Below are positions 1 through 10,889 of a stretch of 64,000 nt of DNA, in pieces. Below the pieces are notes generated by a model. The model was not told where the DNA came from. It did not search any database and saw only the letters and a list, made by a program, of their open reading frames with translations. The stretch is from Flavobacterium sp. HJJ. GTDB lineage: Bacteria; Bacteroidota; Bacteroidia; Flavobacteriales; Flavobacteriaceae. Numbering within the stretch: the stretch's first letter is position 1; each line of letters starts with the position of its first letter. Where the stretch lies: contig NZ_JADKPR010000006.1 in the NCBI RefSeq assembly GCF_015351475.1, positions 62,001-126,000 of the forward strand. The letters run 5' to 3'. The position numbers and the translations under genes are program-made.

Positions 1-1
1 G

Positions 2-3000
2 ATTATTCTTGATCGTGATACTATTATCGACAAAGATAATGTTGAAGAAATCATCGATTCAAACGTTAAATCTATTTTGTTGCACAAAGAAGATAATAAC
101 GCTGTTGATTATTCCATCATCCACAATACATTACAAAAAGATCCAACAAACTCTGAAAAAGAAGCTGTTGAGCATATCTACAGACAATTGCGTAACGCAG
201 AACCGCCTGATGAAGAAACTGCTCGTGGTATTATTGATAAATTATTCTTCTCTGACCAACGTTATAACTTAGGTGAAGTAGGTCGTTACAGAATTAATAA
301 AAAACTTGGTCTTGATACTCCAATGGAAAAGCAAGTGCTTACCAAAGAAGATATCATTACTATTGTTAAATATTTGATCGAATTGATCAACTCAAAAGCT
401 GAGATTGATGATATCGACCACTTGTCAAACCGTCGTGTTAGAACAGTTGGAGAACAATTGTCTCAACAGTTTGGTGTTGGTTTGGCTCGTATGGCAAGAA
501 CCATTCGTGAGAGAATGAACGTTAGAGATAACGAGGTGTTTACACCAATTGATTTGATCAATGCTAAAACATTATCATCAGTTATCAACTCTTTCTTTGG
601 GACAAACCAGTTATCTCAATTTATGGATCAAACGAATCCATTGGCTGAGATTACACACAAAAGAAGATTATCTGCACTTGGGCCAGGTGGACTTTCGAGA
701 GAGAGAGCTGGATTTGAGGTTCGTGACGTTCACTATACGCACTACGGACGTTTATGTCCGATTGAAACTCCTGAGGGGCCAAACATTGGTTTGATTTCTT
801 CTCTTGGTGTTTATGCTAAAGTAAACGGAATGGGTTTCATTGAAACACCTTACCGTAAAGTAAATAATGGTGTTGTAGATTTAGAGTCTACACCTATATA
901 TTTAAGTGCTGAAGAAGAAGAAGGAATGTTAATCGCTCAGGCGAACATTAAAATGGAAGATTCAGGTAAAATTACTGCCGAGAACGTAATTGCGCGTCAA
1001 GAAGGTGACTTTCCTGTAATTGATCCTTCTCAAGTGGATTATACAGACGTTGCGCCAAACCAGATTGCTTCGATTTCTGCATCTTTGATTCCTTTCTTGG
1101 AGCATGATGATGCGAACCGTGCATTGATGGGATCTAACATGATGCGTCAGGCCGTACCATTGATACGTCCTGAAGCTCCGATTGTTGGAACTGGTTTAGA
1201 GCGTCAAGTCGCTTCAGATTCTAGAGTATTGATTAATGCTGAAGGACATGGAGTTGTAGAATACGTTGATGCTAATATCATTACTATCAAATATGATCGT
1301 TCTGAGGAAGAAAGAATGGTAAGTTTTGATGCTGATGAAAAAACATACAACTTAATTAAATTTAGAAAAACCAATCAAGGAACAAGTATTAACCTTAAAC
1401 CTATCGTAAGAAAAGGTGACAGAGTAATTCCTGGTCAAGTATTGTCTGAAGGATATGCTACTCAAAATGGAGAATTAGCTTTAGGTAGAAACCTTAAAGT
1501 TGCGTTTATGCCATGGAAAGGGTACAACTTCGAGGATGCGATTGTGATTTCTGAAAAAGTAGTTCGTGACGATATCTTTACCTCAATCCACGTAGACGAT
1601 TACTCATTAGAGGTAAGAGATACTAAATTAGGTAACGAAGAGTTAACGAATGATATACCAAACGTTTCTGAAGAAGCTACTAAAGATTTGGATGAAAACG
1701 GTATGATCAGAATTGGAGCCGAGGTTAAGCCTGGTGATATTCTTATCGGTAAAATCACTCCAAAAGGAGAATCAGATCCTACTCCTGAAGAGAAATTGCT
1801 TCGTGCAATCTTTGGTGATAAAGCAGGTGATGTAAAAGATGCTTCATTGAAAGCTTCTCCTTCTTTACATGGTGTAGTTTTAGATAAAAAATTATTTGCA
1901 AGGGCGGTAAAAGACAAACGTAAACGTACTCAGGACAAAGATGCTTTAGGAGCTCTTGAAATGGAGTTCGAAGTGAAGTTTGTTGAGCTTAAGGATAGAT
2001 TGATTGAGAAACTTTTTAATATCGTAAACGGAAAAACTTCTCAAGGTGTAATGAATGATTTGGGTGAAGAAGTTTTGCCAAAAGGTAAAAAATATACTCA
2101 AAAAATGCTTTATGCTGTTGAAGATTTTGCTCACTTAAGTAAAGGTCAATGGGTTGCTGATGATGCAACAAATACTATGGTTAATGATTTGATTCATAAC
2201 TATAAAATCAAATTGAACGATTTACAAGGGGCTTTGCGTAGAGAGAAATTTACAATTACTGTTGGAGATGAATTGCCATCAGGAATCTTGAAATTAGCTA
2301 AAGTTTATATCGCTAAGAAACGTAAGTTGAAAGTAGGGGATAAAATGGCAGGTCGTCACGGTAACAAAGGTATTGTTGCTCGTATCGTACGTCATGAAGA
2401 TATGCCTTTCTTGGAAGACGGAACACCAGTTGATATCGTGTTGAACCCGCTTGGGGTACCTTCGCGTATGAACATCGGGCAAATTTATGAGACAGTATTA
2501 GGATGGGCTGGTATGAATTTGGGTAGAAAATTTGCTACTCCAATTTTTGACGGTGCTTCTTTAGACGAGATCAATGCTTTGACTGATGAAGCTGGAGTGC
2601 CACGTTTTGGACATACTCACCTTTATGATGGAGGTACTGGAGAGCGTTTCCATCAGGCAGCAACCGTTGGAGTTATCTATATGCTGAAATTAGGACACAT
2701 GGTTGATGATAAGATGCACGCACGTTCTATCGGTCCATACTCGTTAATTACACAACAGCCACTTGGAGGTAAAGCTCAATTTGGAGGTCAGCGTTTTGGA
2801 GAGATGGAGGTTTGGGCACTTGAGGCTTATGGAGCATCAAGTACGCTGCGTGAAATCTTGACTGTTAAATCTGATGATGTTATTGGTAGAGCCAAAACTT
2901 ACGAAGCAATCGTAAAAGGTGAAACTATGCCGGAACCAGGATTACCTGAATCATTCAATGTATTAATGCATGAATTGAAAGGTCTTGGTCTTGACCTTCG

Positions 3001-3013
3001 CTTAGAAGAATAA
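2..3013 (+). CDS. rpoB: RNA polymerase beta subunit RpoB (5' partial)
   Basis: Beta subunit of DNA-directed RNA polymerase. The frame is open from base 2 and reads through to a TAA at 3011-3013, giving 1003 residues; the missing N-terminus (roughly 260-270 residues, judging by family length) lies before the window. The rifampicin-site region is at about 600-730, with [20 protein letters not shown] followed by LSALGPGGL: the residues equivalent to E. coli D516, H526 and S531 are the sensitive forms. The [15 protein letters not shown] and [12 protein letters not shown] segments are also present. It is followed by rpoC, the usual order. A TTG at 77 could be mistaken for a start, but the family continues upstream of it. 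Confidence 0.98.
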   Translation: MILDRDTIIDKDNVEEIIDSNVKSILLHKEDNNAVDYSIIHNTLQKDPTNSEKEAVEHIYRQLRNAEPPDEETARGIIDKLFFSDQRYNLGEVGRYRINKKLGLDTPMEKQVLTKEDIITIVKYLIELINSKAEIDDIDHLSNRRVRTVGEQLSQQFGVGLARMARTIRERMNVRDNEVFTPIDLINAKTLSSVINSFFGTNQLSQFMDQTNPLAEITHKRRLSALGPGGLSRERAGFEVRDVHYTHYGRLCPIETPEGPNIGLISSLGVYAKVNGMGFIETPYRKVNNGVVDLESTPIYLSAEEEEGMLIAQANIKMEDSGKITAENVIARQEGDFPVIDPSQVDYTDVAPNQIASISASLIPFLEHDDANRALMGSNMMRQAVPLIRPEAPIVGTGLERQVASDSRVLINAEGHGVVEYVDANIITIKYDRSEEERMVSFDADEKTYNLIKFRKTNQGTSINLKPIVRKGDRVIPGQVLSEGYATQNGELALGRNLKVAFMPWKGYNFEDAIVISEKVVRDDIFTSIHVDDYSLEVRDTKLGNEELTNDIPNVSEEATKDLDENGMIRIGAEVKPGDILIGKITPKGESDPTPEEKLLRAIFGDKAGDVKDASLKASPSLHGVVLDKKLFARAVKDKRKRTQDKDALGALEMEFEVKFVELKDRLIEKLFNIVNGKTSQGVMNDLGEEVLPKGKKYTQKMLYAVEDFAHLSKGQWVADDATNTMVNDLIHNYKIKLNDLQGALRREKFTITVGDELPSGILKLAKVYIAKKRKLKVGDKMAGRHGNKGIVARIVRHEDMPFLEDGTPVDIVLNPLGVPSRMNIGQIYETVLGWAGMNLGRKFATPIFDGASLDEINALTDEAGVPRFGHTHLYDGGTGERFHQAATVGVIYMLKLGHMVDDKMHARSIGPYSLITQQPLGGKAQFGGQRFGEMEVWALEAYGASSTLREILTVKSDDVIGRAKTYEAIVKGETMPEPGLPESFNVLMHELKGLGLDLRLEE

Positions 3014-3024
3014 ATTATTCAAAG

Positions 3025-3051
3025 TAGAGACGTAGCATTGCTACGTCTCTA
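3025..3051. repeat. Perfect hairpin (REP-like) between rpoB and rpoC
   Basis: A 12-bp perfect stem, TAGAGACGTAGC, pairs with its complement across a 3-nt ATT loop, 11 bp after the rpoB stop. No T-run follows, so it looks less like a terminator than like the GTAGAGACG-type palindromes scattered through flavobacterial genomes. It could act as an mRNA processing or attenuation element. The remaining 258 bp before the rpoC start hold AT-rich sequence with no recognisable gene. Confidence 0.6.
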
Positions 3052-3309
3052 TTTAAATTTCATAAGAGTTTTTAAGGATTTAGCCCCGTAACCCGTTCCG
3101 ATTTTTTATAAAATTTCAAAAGATTTTATAACTAGCACTTCAAATTTGAGTTTGAAGTTTAGAGAAGTAATCCGAGGTAGTTTTTAAGTCGAAAGTTTAA
3201 AGGTACAAAGTCTAAAGTCATTCGTGGCTTTAAAAACTTTATGATATTTGACTTTAAGATTAAAAACAAGAATCAATTTTTAATTGCAAATAAATCAATA
3301 GTAAAAACT

Positions 3310-6300
3310 ATGATAAATAACAGAAATAATAAAGAAAAGAATACTGTAAAAAGATTCGATAAAATTTCGATAGGATTAGCTTCTCCAGAATCTATCTTGA
3401 AAGAATCAAGAGGTGAAGTATTGAAACCTGAGACTATCAACTATAGAACTCACAAACCTGAGCGTGATGGGCTTTTCTGTGAAAGAATCTTCGGACCTGT
3501 AAAAGATTTCGAATGTGCTTGCGGAAAATATAAAAGAATACGTTACAAAGGTATCATCTGCGACCGTTGTGGTGTAGAAGTTACTGAGAAAAAAGTACGT
3601 CGTGATAGAGTTGGACATATCAACCTTGTTGTGCCAATTGCTCACATCTGGTACTTCCGTTCTCTTCCTAACAAAATTGGTTATATCCTTGGTCTTCCAT
3701 CTAAGAAATTAGATATGATTATTTACTACGAAAGATACGTAGTAATCCAAGCTGGTATTGCTAAAAATGCAGATGGGGAATCAATACAAAGATTAGATTT
3801 CTTGACAGAAGAAGAATATTTGAACATTTTAGATACTCTTCCTGCTGATAATCAATATTTAGATGATTTTGATCCAAATAAATTTGTTGCCAAAATGGGA
3901 GCAGAGTGTATTATGGATTTATTAGCGCGTATTGATCTTGACGAATTATCATACGATTTAAGACATAAAGCTAATAACGAAACATCTAAACAGCGTAAAA
4001 CTGAGGCGTTAAAGAGACTACAGGTTGTAGAATCTTTCCGTGAATCTACATTGAACAGAGAGAATCGTCCTGAGTGGATGATCATGAAAGTGATTCCAGT
4101 TATTCCACCAGAATTACGTCCTCTTGTGCCTCTTGATGGTGGTCGTTTTGCAACTTCGGATTTGAATGACTTATATCGTCGTGTAATCATCCGTAACAAC
4201 CGTTTGAAAAGATTAATCGAGATTAAAGCTCCTGAAGTAATCCTTCGTAACGAAAAACGTATGCTGCAGGAATCTGTAGATTCACTTTTCGATAATACTC
4301 GTAAAGCTTCAGCAGTAAAAACGGAATCAAACAGACCATTAAAATCATTGTCTGATTCGTTAAAAGGTAAACAAGGACGTTTCCGTCAAAACTTACTTGG
4401 AAAACGTGTGGATTATTCTGCTCGTTCGGTAATTGTTGTTGGACCTGAGATGAAATTGTTTGAGTGCGGTCTGCCAAAAGATATGGCTGCTGAGTTATAC
4501 AAACCTTTTGTCATCCGTAAATTGATAGAAAGAGGAATTGTAAAAACAGTAAAATCTGCTAAGAAAATAATTGATAAGAAAGAGCCTGTAGTTTGGGATA
4601 TTCTTGAAAATGTAATCAAAGGACATCCAGTATTACTGAATCGTGCTCCTACTTTGCACAGATTAGGTATCCAAGCGTTCCAGCCAAAATTGATTGAAGG
4701 AAAAGCGATTCAATTGCACCCATTAGTATGTACGGCGTTCAACGCGGATTTTGACGGGGATCAGATGGCGGTTCACCTGCCATTAGGACCAGAGGCTATT
4801 TTGGAAGCTCAATTGTTAATGCTGGCTTCTCACAATATCTTGAACCCTGCAAATGGTGCGCCAATTACTGTACCATCTCAGGACATGGTTTTGGGTCTTT
4901 ATTATATGACCAAAGAGCGTTTGTCAACACCTGAGAAGACTATTTTGGGAGAAGGAATTACATTCTATTCTGCTGAAGAGGTCAATATTGCATTGAACGA
5001 AGGAAGATTAGAATTGAATGCTCGTGTGAAAATTAGAGCAAAAGATTTTAACGAGGCTGGAGAGTTAGTGTATCAAATTATCCAGACAACCGCTGGACGT
5101 GTATTATTTAATGAAGTAGTACCTGAAGCAGCTGGATATATCAATGACGTATTGACTAAGAAAAACTTAAGAGATATTATCGGGCACGTATTGAGTTCGA
5201 CTAGTGTACCTGAAACAGCAGCTTTCTTGGATGATATGAAAAACATGGGTTATAAATTTGCATTCAAAGGAGGATTATCATTCTCGCTTGGTGATATTAG
5301 AATCCCAGAACAAAAACCAAAATTGATTGCAGATGCCAGAGAGCAAGTGGAAGGTATTTCTGCTAACTATAATATGGGTCTTATTACCAATAACGAGCGT
5401 TACAACCAAGTTATTGACGTATGGACTTCAGCAAATGCTCAATTGACAGAGCTGGCAATGAAAAACATTAGAGAAGATCAGCAAGGTTTCAACTCTGTGT
5501 ATATGATGCTTGACTCTGGGGCGAGGGGTTCTAAAGAACAGATTCGTCAGTTAACTGGTATGCGTGGTTTGATGGCTAAACCTAAAAAATCTACTGCTGG
5601 TGGTGGTGAAATTATTGAAAACCCGATTCTTTCTAACTTTAAAGAAGGTCTTTCGATTCTTGAGTACTTTATCTCTACTCACGGTGCTCGTAAAGGTCTT
5701 GCGGATACGGCTCTTAAAACGGCTGATGCCGGATACTTGACCAGAAGATTACATGACGTTTCTCAAGATGTTATTGTTAATCTTGAGGATTGCGGTACTC
5801 TTAGAGGTATTGAAGTTTCTGCATTGAAGAAAAATGAGGAGATCGTTGAATCATTAGGAGAAAGAATTTTAGGACGTGTTGCATTGCAGGACGTAATTAA
5901 TCCATTAACAAGTGAGATTTTAGTACATGCTGGTGAGCAGATTACTGAAGCATTAGTGAAAGGTATCGAGGCTTCTCCAGTTGAGAAAGTTGAAGTACGT
6001 TCTCCATTGGTTTGTGAGGCTACTAAAGGTATCTGTGCTAAATGTTATGGTAGAAACTTGGCAACTGGTAAAATGACTCAAAGAGGAGAGGCTGTTGGTG
6101 TAATCGCTGCACAGTCAATTGGAGAGCCTGGTACACAGTTGACACTGCGTACTTTCCACGTTGGAGGGGTTGCAGGAGGTATTTCTGAAGAATCTAGTAT
6201 TATCACTCGTTTTGCTGGTAAACTGGAAATTGAAGATTTAAAAACTGTAAAAGGTGAAGACGGAGAAGGTAATGCAGTTGATATTGTAGTTTCTCGTTCT

Positions 6301-7617
6301 ACAGAGTTAAAATTAATTGACGAAAAAACAGGTATTTTATTAAGTACACATAATATTCCTTACGGTTCAAGTATTTTTGTTAATGATGGTGAATCAGTAG
6401 AAAAAGGAACTGTAATCTGTAAGTGGGATCCATATAACGGGGTTATTGTTTCTGAGTTTACGGGTAAAATTGCTTACGAAGATTTAGAGCAGGGGCAATC
6501 GTTCATGGTTGAGATCGATGAGCAGACTGGTTTCCAGGAAAAAGTAATCTCTGAGGCTAGAAATAAAAAATTAATTCCTACTTTATTGGTTTACGGTAAA
6601 GAAGGTGAATTAATCCGTTCTTATAACTTACCGGTAGGTGCCCACTTGATGGTTGAAAACGGAGAGAAAATTAAAGCTGGTAAAGTTTTAGTTAAAATTC
6701 CTCGCCGTTCTTCTAAATCTGGGGATATTACAGGAGGTTTACCTAGAATTACAGAGTTGTTAGAGGCTCGTAATCCTTCAAACCCAGCTGTAGTTTCTGA
6801 GATTGATGGTGTTGTTTCTTTCGGAAAAATTAAAAGAGGTAACCGTGAAATCGTTATTGAGTCTAAATTTGGTGACGTTAGAAAATATTTGGTTAAATTA
6901 TCAAGCCAGATTTTAGTTCAGGAAAATGACTTCGTAAGAGCTGGGTCTCCATTGTCTGATGGTGCTATTACACCGGATGATATCTTGAGAATTCAAGGGC
7001 CATCTGCTGTTCAGCAGTATTTGGTAAATGAAATTCAGGAGGTATACCGTCTTCAAGGGGTAAAAATCAACGATAAGCACTTTGAAGTAGTAATACGTCA
7101 AATGATGCGTAAAGTTAGAGTTGAAGATCCAGGAGACACTTTGTTCTTAGAAGATCAATTAATTCATACTAAAGATTTTATCGTTGAAAATGATAAATTA
7201 TATGGTATGAAAGTGGTTGAAGATGCTGGAGATTCAAGTGTTTTAAAACCAGGTCAGATTATAACACCGCGTCAGCTGCGTGATGAAAATTCATTATTGA
7301 AACGTACTGACAAAAATCTTGTTGCTGCACGTGACGTAATTACGGCTACTGCAACACCGGTTTTACAAGGTATTACTAGAGCTTCTCTTCAGACTAAATC
7401 ATTTATTTCTGCTGCTTCTTTCCAAGAAACAACAAAAGTATTAAACGAAGCTGCTGTTGCAGGTAAAGTGGATTTATTAGAAGGATTGAAAGAGAATGTA
7501 ATTGTTGGACATAGAATCCCTGCCGGTACTGGTATGAGAGAATATGATAATGCAATTGTAGGATCTAGAGAAGACTATAATGATATGATGGCAAATAAAG
7601 AAGAGTATATTTATTAA
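3310..7617 (+). CDS. rpoC: RNA polymerase beta' subunit RpoC
   Basis: Beta' subunit of RNA polymerase, 1435 residues. The start is placed at 3310 ([11 protein letters not shown]...), because related proteins begin with this NNRNNK segment; an in-frame ATG at 3241 would add 23 AT-rich, unconserved residues. Visible landmarks are the N-terminal zinc site [20 protein letters not shown], the catalytic Mg-binding NADFDGDQM, the bridge/trigger region with TLRTFHVGG, and the second zinc site around [13 protein letters not shown]. It is separated from rpoB by 296 bp that contain a hairpin, and probably shares its transcript. Confidence 0.98.
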   Translation: MINNRNNKEKNTVKRFDKISIGLASPESILKESRGEVLKPETINYRTHKPERDGLFCERIFGPVKDFECACGKYKRIRYKGIICDRCGVEVTEKKVRRDRVGHINLVVPIAHIWYFRSLPNKIGYILGLPSKKLDMIIYYERYVVIQAGIAKNADGESIQRLDFLTEEEYLNILDTLPADNQYLDDFDPNKFVAKMGAECIMDLLARIDLDELSYDLRHKANNETSKQRKTEALKRLQVVESFRESTLNRENRPEWMIMKVIPVIPPELRPLVPLDGGRFATSDLNDLYRRVIIRNNRLKRLIEIKAPEVILRNEKRMLQESVDSLFDNTRKASAVKTESNRPLKSLSDSLKGKQGRFRQNLLGKRVDYSARSVIVVGPEMKLFECGLPKDMAAELYKPFVIRKLIERGIVKTVKSAKKIIDKKEPVVWDILENVIKGHPVLLNRAPTLHRLGIQAFQPKLIEGKAIQLHPLVCTAFNADFDGDQMAVHLPLGPEAILEAQLLMLASHNILNPANGAPITVPSQDMVLGLYYMTKERLSTPEKTILGEGITFYSAEEVNIALNEGRLELNARVKIRAKDFNEAGELVYQIIQTTAGRVLFNEVVPEAAGYINDVLTKKNLRDIIGHVLSSTSVPETAAFLDDMKNMGYKFAFKGGLSFSLGDIRIPEQKPKLIADAREQVEGISANYNMGLITNNERYNQVIDVWTSANAQLTELAMKNIREDQQGFNSVYMMLDSGARGSKEQIRQLTGMRGLMAKPKKSTAGGGEIIENPILSNFKEGLSILEYFISTHGARKGLADTALKTADAGYLTRRLHDVSQDVIVNLEDCGTLRGIEVSALKKNEEIVESLGERILGRVALQDVINPLTSEILVHAGEQITEALVKGIEASPVEKVEVRSPLVCEATKGICAKCYGRNLATGKMTQRGEAVGVIAAQSIGEPGTQLTLRTFHVGGVAGGISEESSIITRFAGKLEIEDLKTVKGEDGEGNAVDIVVSRSTELKLIDEKTGILLSTHNIPYGSSIFVNDGESVEKGTVICKWDPYNGVIVSEFTGKIAYEDLEQGQSFMVEIDEQTGFQEKVISEARNKKLIPTLLVYGKEGELIRSYNLPVGAHLMVENGEKIKAGKVLVKIPRRSSKSGDITGGLPRITELLEARNPSNPAVVSEIDGVVSFGKIKRGNREIVIESKFGDVRKYLVKLSSQILVQENDFVRAGSPLSDGAITPDDILRIQGPSAVQQYLVNEIQEVYRLQGVKINDKHFEVVIRQMMRKVRVEDPGDTLFLEDQLIHTKDFIVENDKLYGMKVVEDAGDSSVLKPGQIITPRQLRDENSLLKRTDKNLVAARDVITATATPVLQGITRASLQTKSFISAASFQETTKVLNEAAVAGKVDLLEGLKENVIVGHRIPAGTGMREYDNAIVGSREDYNDMMANKEEYIY

Positions 7618-7631
7618 TTCTTTCATCAATG

Positions 7632-7659
7632 TTCTCTCTCTGTGAATGCAGGGAGAGAG
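7632..7659 (+). other. Hairpin after rpoC
   Basis: The sequence from 7632 forms an 11-bp stem (TTCTCTCTCTG-type arm with G-U pairs) around a 6-nt TGAATG loop, between the rpoC stop and the next start. It lacks a T-run, so it is likelier an RNA stability or processing element than a full terminator. Confidence 0.4.
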
Positions 7660-7679
7660 TGTTGAAAAATTTAAATTTT

Positions 7680-7991
7680 ATGAGCAATCCTAACCAACAG
7701 CAAGAACAGATTAATATTGAATTGGATGAAAAAATAGCTGAAGGAATTTATTCAAATTTGGCAATAATTAACCATTCTTCATCGGAATTTGTATTAGATT
7801 TTGTTTGTATAATGCCAGGAGTTCCTAAAGCTAAAGTTAAATCAAGAATTGTTTTAACACCACAGCATGCTAAAAGACTGCTTAAGGCAATTGGTGAAAA
7901 TGTTCATCGTTTTGAATTAGCTCATGGTGAAATAAAAGAAGGCGAGCAGGCTCCAATTCCATTAAATTTTGGTCCGGCAGGACAAGCCTAA
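7680..7991 (+). CDS. DUF3467 family protein
   Basis: A 103-residue protein of the DUF3467 family, which commonly follows rpoC in Flavobacteriia. The start at 7680 gives MSNPNQQQEQINIELDEKIAEG; an upstream in-frame start would lie inside the hairpin after rpoC. Conserved-looking features are EGIYSNLAIINHSSSEFVLDF, the GVPKAKVKSRIVLTP turn, and the C-terminal PIPLNFGPAGQA. There is no signal peptide or membrane segment. Its function is not established. It probably shares the rpoBC transcript, which ends at the terminator just downstream. Confidence 0.85.
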   Translation: MSNPNQQQEQINIELDEKIAEGIYSNLAIINHSSSEFVLDFVCIMPGVPKAKVKSRIVLTPQHAKRLLKAIGENVHRFELAHGEIKEGEQAPIPLNFGPAGQA

Positions 7992-8003
7992 TTATATAAA
8001 AAT

Positions 8004-8033
8004 GAAGACTTCAGAAATGGAGTCTTTTTTTTT
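8004..8033 (+). terminator. Terminator after the rpoBC-DUF3467 unit
   Basis: A 7-bp stem (AGACTTC with GGAGTCT, one G-U pair) around AGAAAT, followed by eight Ts. Confidence 0.75.
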
Positions 8034-8091
8034 GTGTTTTACATAAATGTTATGTTCTTATTAAGTTTTCCGATGTTTTATGTTATTAAAC

Positions 8092-8150
8092 GACTATTTG
8101 AGTACTTGAACGACTATTTTTTTTTGTAGATGACTATTTATTTAGTTTTG
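8092..8150 (+). promoter_or_regulatory. Three phased GACTATTT repeats plus TAnnTTTG promoter
   Basis: GACTATTT occurs at 8092, 8112 and 8132, an exact 20-bp period, so the three copies lie roughly on one face of the helix. They lead into a TAGTTTTG -7 element at 8143-8150 with a TTTTTG upstream at 8121-8126. The arrangement resembles a multi-site operator for an activator that binds direct repeats (LytTR-type regulators use about 21-22 bp spacing). The target would be the small secreted protein that starts at 8195. The binding protein is unknown. Confidence 0.55.
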
Positions 8151-8194
8151 CACCCTGAATATGTATAACAAATCATATTAGGAAGGTATTTGAG

Positions 8195-8569
8195 ATGGGT
8201 AAAATTTTTAATGTTTTTCAAAATAACAAAAATAGTAGTTCTTTATTTATTATTGTTTTGATATCTTTTCTTTCTACAGGTTCTGTTTTTGGGCAGAAAG
8301 AAAGTTTAGAAATTCCTATTGTGGAAGTGCTGAATATTCATAATGATATTGTGATTGAAGACCCTGTGAAAGTGTCGTCTAATTCTCTCATGATGAACTC
8401 AAATGTAAATTTCATTTTGTGGTTCATGGGAACTAAGGAAGATGTGAGTAAACCTTTTTCGGATGATGGTATGTACTCTAAGAAAAGTTTTTTGACTTCG
8501 GGAAGACAGCCAAATCATTTATTGGTAAAAACGCTTTTGAAAAAAGCACTAAATATTAAATCTTGCTAG
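8195..8569 (+). CDS. Small secreted protein of unknown function
   Basis: A 124-residue protein that I do not recognise. Residues about 14-33 form a hydrophobic signal segment ending in SVFGQ, a good SPI site, so the mature protein of about 90 residues should be exported. The mature part has no cysteine pair or known motif except ILWFMGTKEDVSKPF; the only late Cys is the last residue. It stands alone between two terminators, behind the phased repeats at 8092-8139. That suggests a separately regulated gene and not an operon member. Confidence 0.7.
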   Translation: MGKIFNVFQNNKNSSSLFIIVLISFLSTGSVFGQKESLEIPIVEVLNIHNDIVIEDPVKVSSNSLMMNSNVNFILWFMGTKEDVSKPFSDDGMYSKKSFLTSGRQPNHLLVKTLLKKALNIKSC

Positions 8570-8603
8570 CGAGTATTTAAGGTTGAATTTAATTTGTATA
8601 TAT

Positions 8604-8636
8604 AAAAAACGCCAATTAAAAATTGGCGTTTTTTTT
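8604..8636. terminator. Bidirectional terminator
   Basis: Stem AAAAACGCCAATT paired with its complement across a short A loop, with a T-run on the plus strand and, because of the A-run, on the minus strand too. It serves both the 8195 gene and prfC, which converge here. Confidence 0.85.
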
Positions 8637-8653
8637 GTCTATTTTTTTATGAT

Positions 8654-10243
8654 TTAATCAAATTCTGAAGTGAAAAATAGTTTTACACTTGGGTATTTGC
8701 TTTGTGTCATCTGAATGGTAAAATCAGAATCGGCAAGGAAAACCAATTGATTGTATTTGTCTTTTGCTAAAAATTTCTGTTTGATACGTTTGAATTCTTT
8801 AAATTCTTCGTTTTTAGCATCGTCTGGTTTTACCCAGCAGGCCTTGTGAACAGGAAAGTTTTCATAAGTACATTTTGCACCATATTCATGTTCTAGACGG
8901 TATTGAATAACTTCATATTGTAATGCACCAACTGTACCAATTACTTTTCGGTTATTCATTTCTAAAGTAAATAACTGGGCAACTCCTTCGTCCATTAATT
9001 GGTCAACTCCTTTATCCAGCTGTTTGGCTTTCATCGGGTCAGCATTGTTTATGTATCTAAAGTGTTCAGGAGAGAAACTTGGAATTCCTTTGAAACTCAT
9101 TACTTCACCCTCGGTTAAAGTATCACCAATTTTGAAATTTCCGGTATCATGCAACCCGACAATATCACCTGGATAGGAGATATCTACGATTTCCTTTTTT
9201 TCAGCAAAAAAAGCATTTGGACTTGAGAATTTTAAATTCTTTTTTTGACGTACGTGATAATAAGGTTTGTTTCTTTCAAAAGTTCCAGAAACGATTTTTA
9301 TAAAAGCTAATCGGTCTCTGTGTTTAGGATCCATATTCGCGTGGATTTTAAAAACAAATCCAGACATTTTTTCTTCTTTTGGATCTACCAATCTAGTTTC
9401 CGAATCTTTTGGTCTTGGCGATGGTGCAATGTTTACAAAGCAATCTAATAATTCTCTAACCCCAAAATTGTTTAAAGCAGATCCGAAAAAAACTGGCTGT
9501 AATTTTCCATCCAAATAATCCTGACGATCAAATTTTGGATATACTTCGTCAATTAATTCTAGTTCTTCACGCAAACGATCTGCAGGTTTAGGCCCGATTA
9601 TTTTCTCTAATTCAGGACTTTGTACATCAGAGAACGCAATTGTTTCTTCAATATTTTTACGGCTGTCACCGCTAAATAAGTTAATATTCTGTTCCCAAAG
9701 ATTGTAAATTCCTTGAAAGTCATATCCCATTCCGATAGGGAAGCTTAGGGGAGTAACTGTTAGTCCAAGTTTTTGTTCCACCTCGTCCATTAAGTCAAAA
9801 GCGTCTTTTCCCTCACGGTCTAATTTATTAATGAAAACAATAATTGGAATTTTTCGCATTCTGCAGACAGCAACCAGTTTTTCGGTCTGCTCTTCAACCC
9901 CTTTTGCGACGTCAATAACAACAATTACACTGTCAACTGCTGTTAAGGTTCTAAAAGTATCTTCGGCAAAATCCTTGTGGCCGGGAGTATCGAGAATGTT
10001 TATTTTTTTCTCTTTATAGTTGAAGGCTAATACGGACGTAGATACAGAAATTCCTCTCTGACGCTCAATTTCCATGAAGTCACTCGTAGCTCCTTTTTTT
10101 ATTTTATTGTTTTTTACTGCACCAGCTTCTTGAATTGCTCCTCCAAAAAGCAGCAATTTTTCTGTCAGTGTGGTTTTTCCGGCATCGGGATGTGAGATAA
10201 TCCCAAATGTGCGTCTTCTTTCTATTTCTTTTAAAAAACTCAT
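8654..10243 (-). CDS. prfC: Peptide chain release factor 3
   Basis: RF3, the translational GTPase that recycles RF1/RF2 from the ribosome, 529 residues, normal for the family. G1 is SHPDAGKTT at 17-25, G3 DTPGH at 85-89 and G4 NKLD at 139-142, followed by EF-Tu-like domain 2 and the RF3-specific C-terminal domain. The GATSDFMEIERQRGIS switch I segment is typical. It is a single-gene unit on the minus strand, with a promoter element at 10264-10271 and the shared terminator at 8604. Confidence 0.97.
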   Translation of the reverse strand: MSFLKEIERRRTFGIISHPDAGKTTLTEKLLLFGGAIQEAGAVKNNKIKKGATSDFMEIERQRGISVSTSVLAFNYKEKKINILDTPGHKDFAEDTFRTLTAVDSVIVVIDVAKGVEEQTEKLVAVCRMRKIPIIVFINKLDREGKDAFDLMDEVEQKLGLTVTPLSFPIGMGYDFQGIYNLWEQNINLFSGDSRKNIEETIAFSDVQSPELEKIIGPKPADRLREELELIDEVYPKFDRQDYLDGKLQPVFFGSALNNFGVRELLDCFVNIAPSPRPKDSETRLVDPKEEKMSGFVFKIHANMDPKHRDRLAFIKIVSGTFERNKPYYHVRQKKNLKFSSPNAFFAEKKEIVDISYPGDIVGLHDTGNFKIGDTLTEGEVMSFKGIPSFSPEHFRYINNADPMKAKQLDKGVDQLMDEGVAQLFTLEMNNRKVIGTVGALQYEVIQYRLEHEYGAKCTYENFPVHKACWVKPDDAKNEEFKEFKRIKQKFLAKDKYNQLVFLADSDFTIQMTQSKYPSVKLFFTSEFD

Positions 10244-10263
10244 ATTTATATATCAATTGTCTG

Positions 10264-10271
10264 CAAAAGTA
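10264..10271 (-). promoter_or_regulatory. prfC promoter -7 element
   Basis: On the minus strand TACTTTTG matches TAnnTTTG, 20 bp before the prfC start. No clear TTG -33 box is visible. Confidence 0.5.
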
Positions 10272-10454
10272 CTATTTATATATGCTATTTAAAAAAAATA
10301 TATAGTTATATGAAATGGATTAAATTTCTGGATATAATATAGATCTGAATTCGATTGTAATTGTAAATGATGGTAAGAAAGAATTATGTTTCTCTTTAAT
10401 CCTGATTGAAACAATATCCTTTTTTTTAAACAAAGTTAAAGTTTAGAGTAAGAA

Positions 10455-10586
10455 CTATTTTTTTTTTGAAATGCCAGTTGCTGATGCTTCTAAAAAATAG
10501 TAATTTGGATTAAAGTCTGCCATTGCTGTCAAATCTTTAGTTATGCTGTAGTAAGTTGTGCGTAGGTATTGGTTTGGGGAATTAAA
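10455..10586 (-). pseudogene. Fragment of a decayed coding sequence
   Basis: The minus strand contains an open stretch of 43 codons with a protein-like composition (…TTYYSITKDLTAMADFNPNYYFLEASATGISKKK, then TAG). It begins directly after a stop, with no start codon. It reads like the C-terminus of a lost gene. I do not recognise the family, and the call rests only on composition and coherence. Confidence 0.3.
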
Positions 10587-10889
10587 TTAGGGCTATAATT
10601 TTTTTGATTTTGCATAAATAATATAAGCAGGCTGTGGAACTTAATAATTTTTTGTTAATAGTACCGAGGAAACTTGTTTAATGCATTCGAATTGTTATTT
10701 TTGTTCGTTATATGTTGAGATAATTGTAAGTTTTTTGCCGAATTATTACGTTTTGATTTTTCGGACTTTAAAGTGAACAATTTCTTGTTTTTTAAAAGAT
10801 TGTATTTAAGAGGAATGCATTTTTTTAAATAGATTTTTTTGAGATAATAATAATATAAAAAATAAAAAATGCCTTTAAAAATTGTACAA
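10587..10889. other. AT-rich gap upstream of the surA-like gene
   Basis: About 300 bp with no convincing gene. An 81-codon minus-strand frame at 10655-10900 is very Lys/Asn/Tyr rich and overlaps the next gene's start, so it is probably chance. I see no clear TAnnTTTG promoter for the 10890 gene here. Confidence 0.4.

Noticed and set aside
3241..3309. N-terminal 23-codon extension of rpoC
   Set aside because: Sequence is AT-rich and unlike the conserved start MxNNRNNK of related RpoC proteins.
8092..8139. Slipped-strand repeat tract
   Set aside because: Only the octamers repeat; the 12 bp between them differ, so it is a set of sites and not a tandem duplication.
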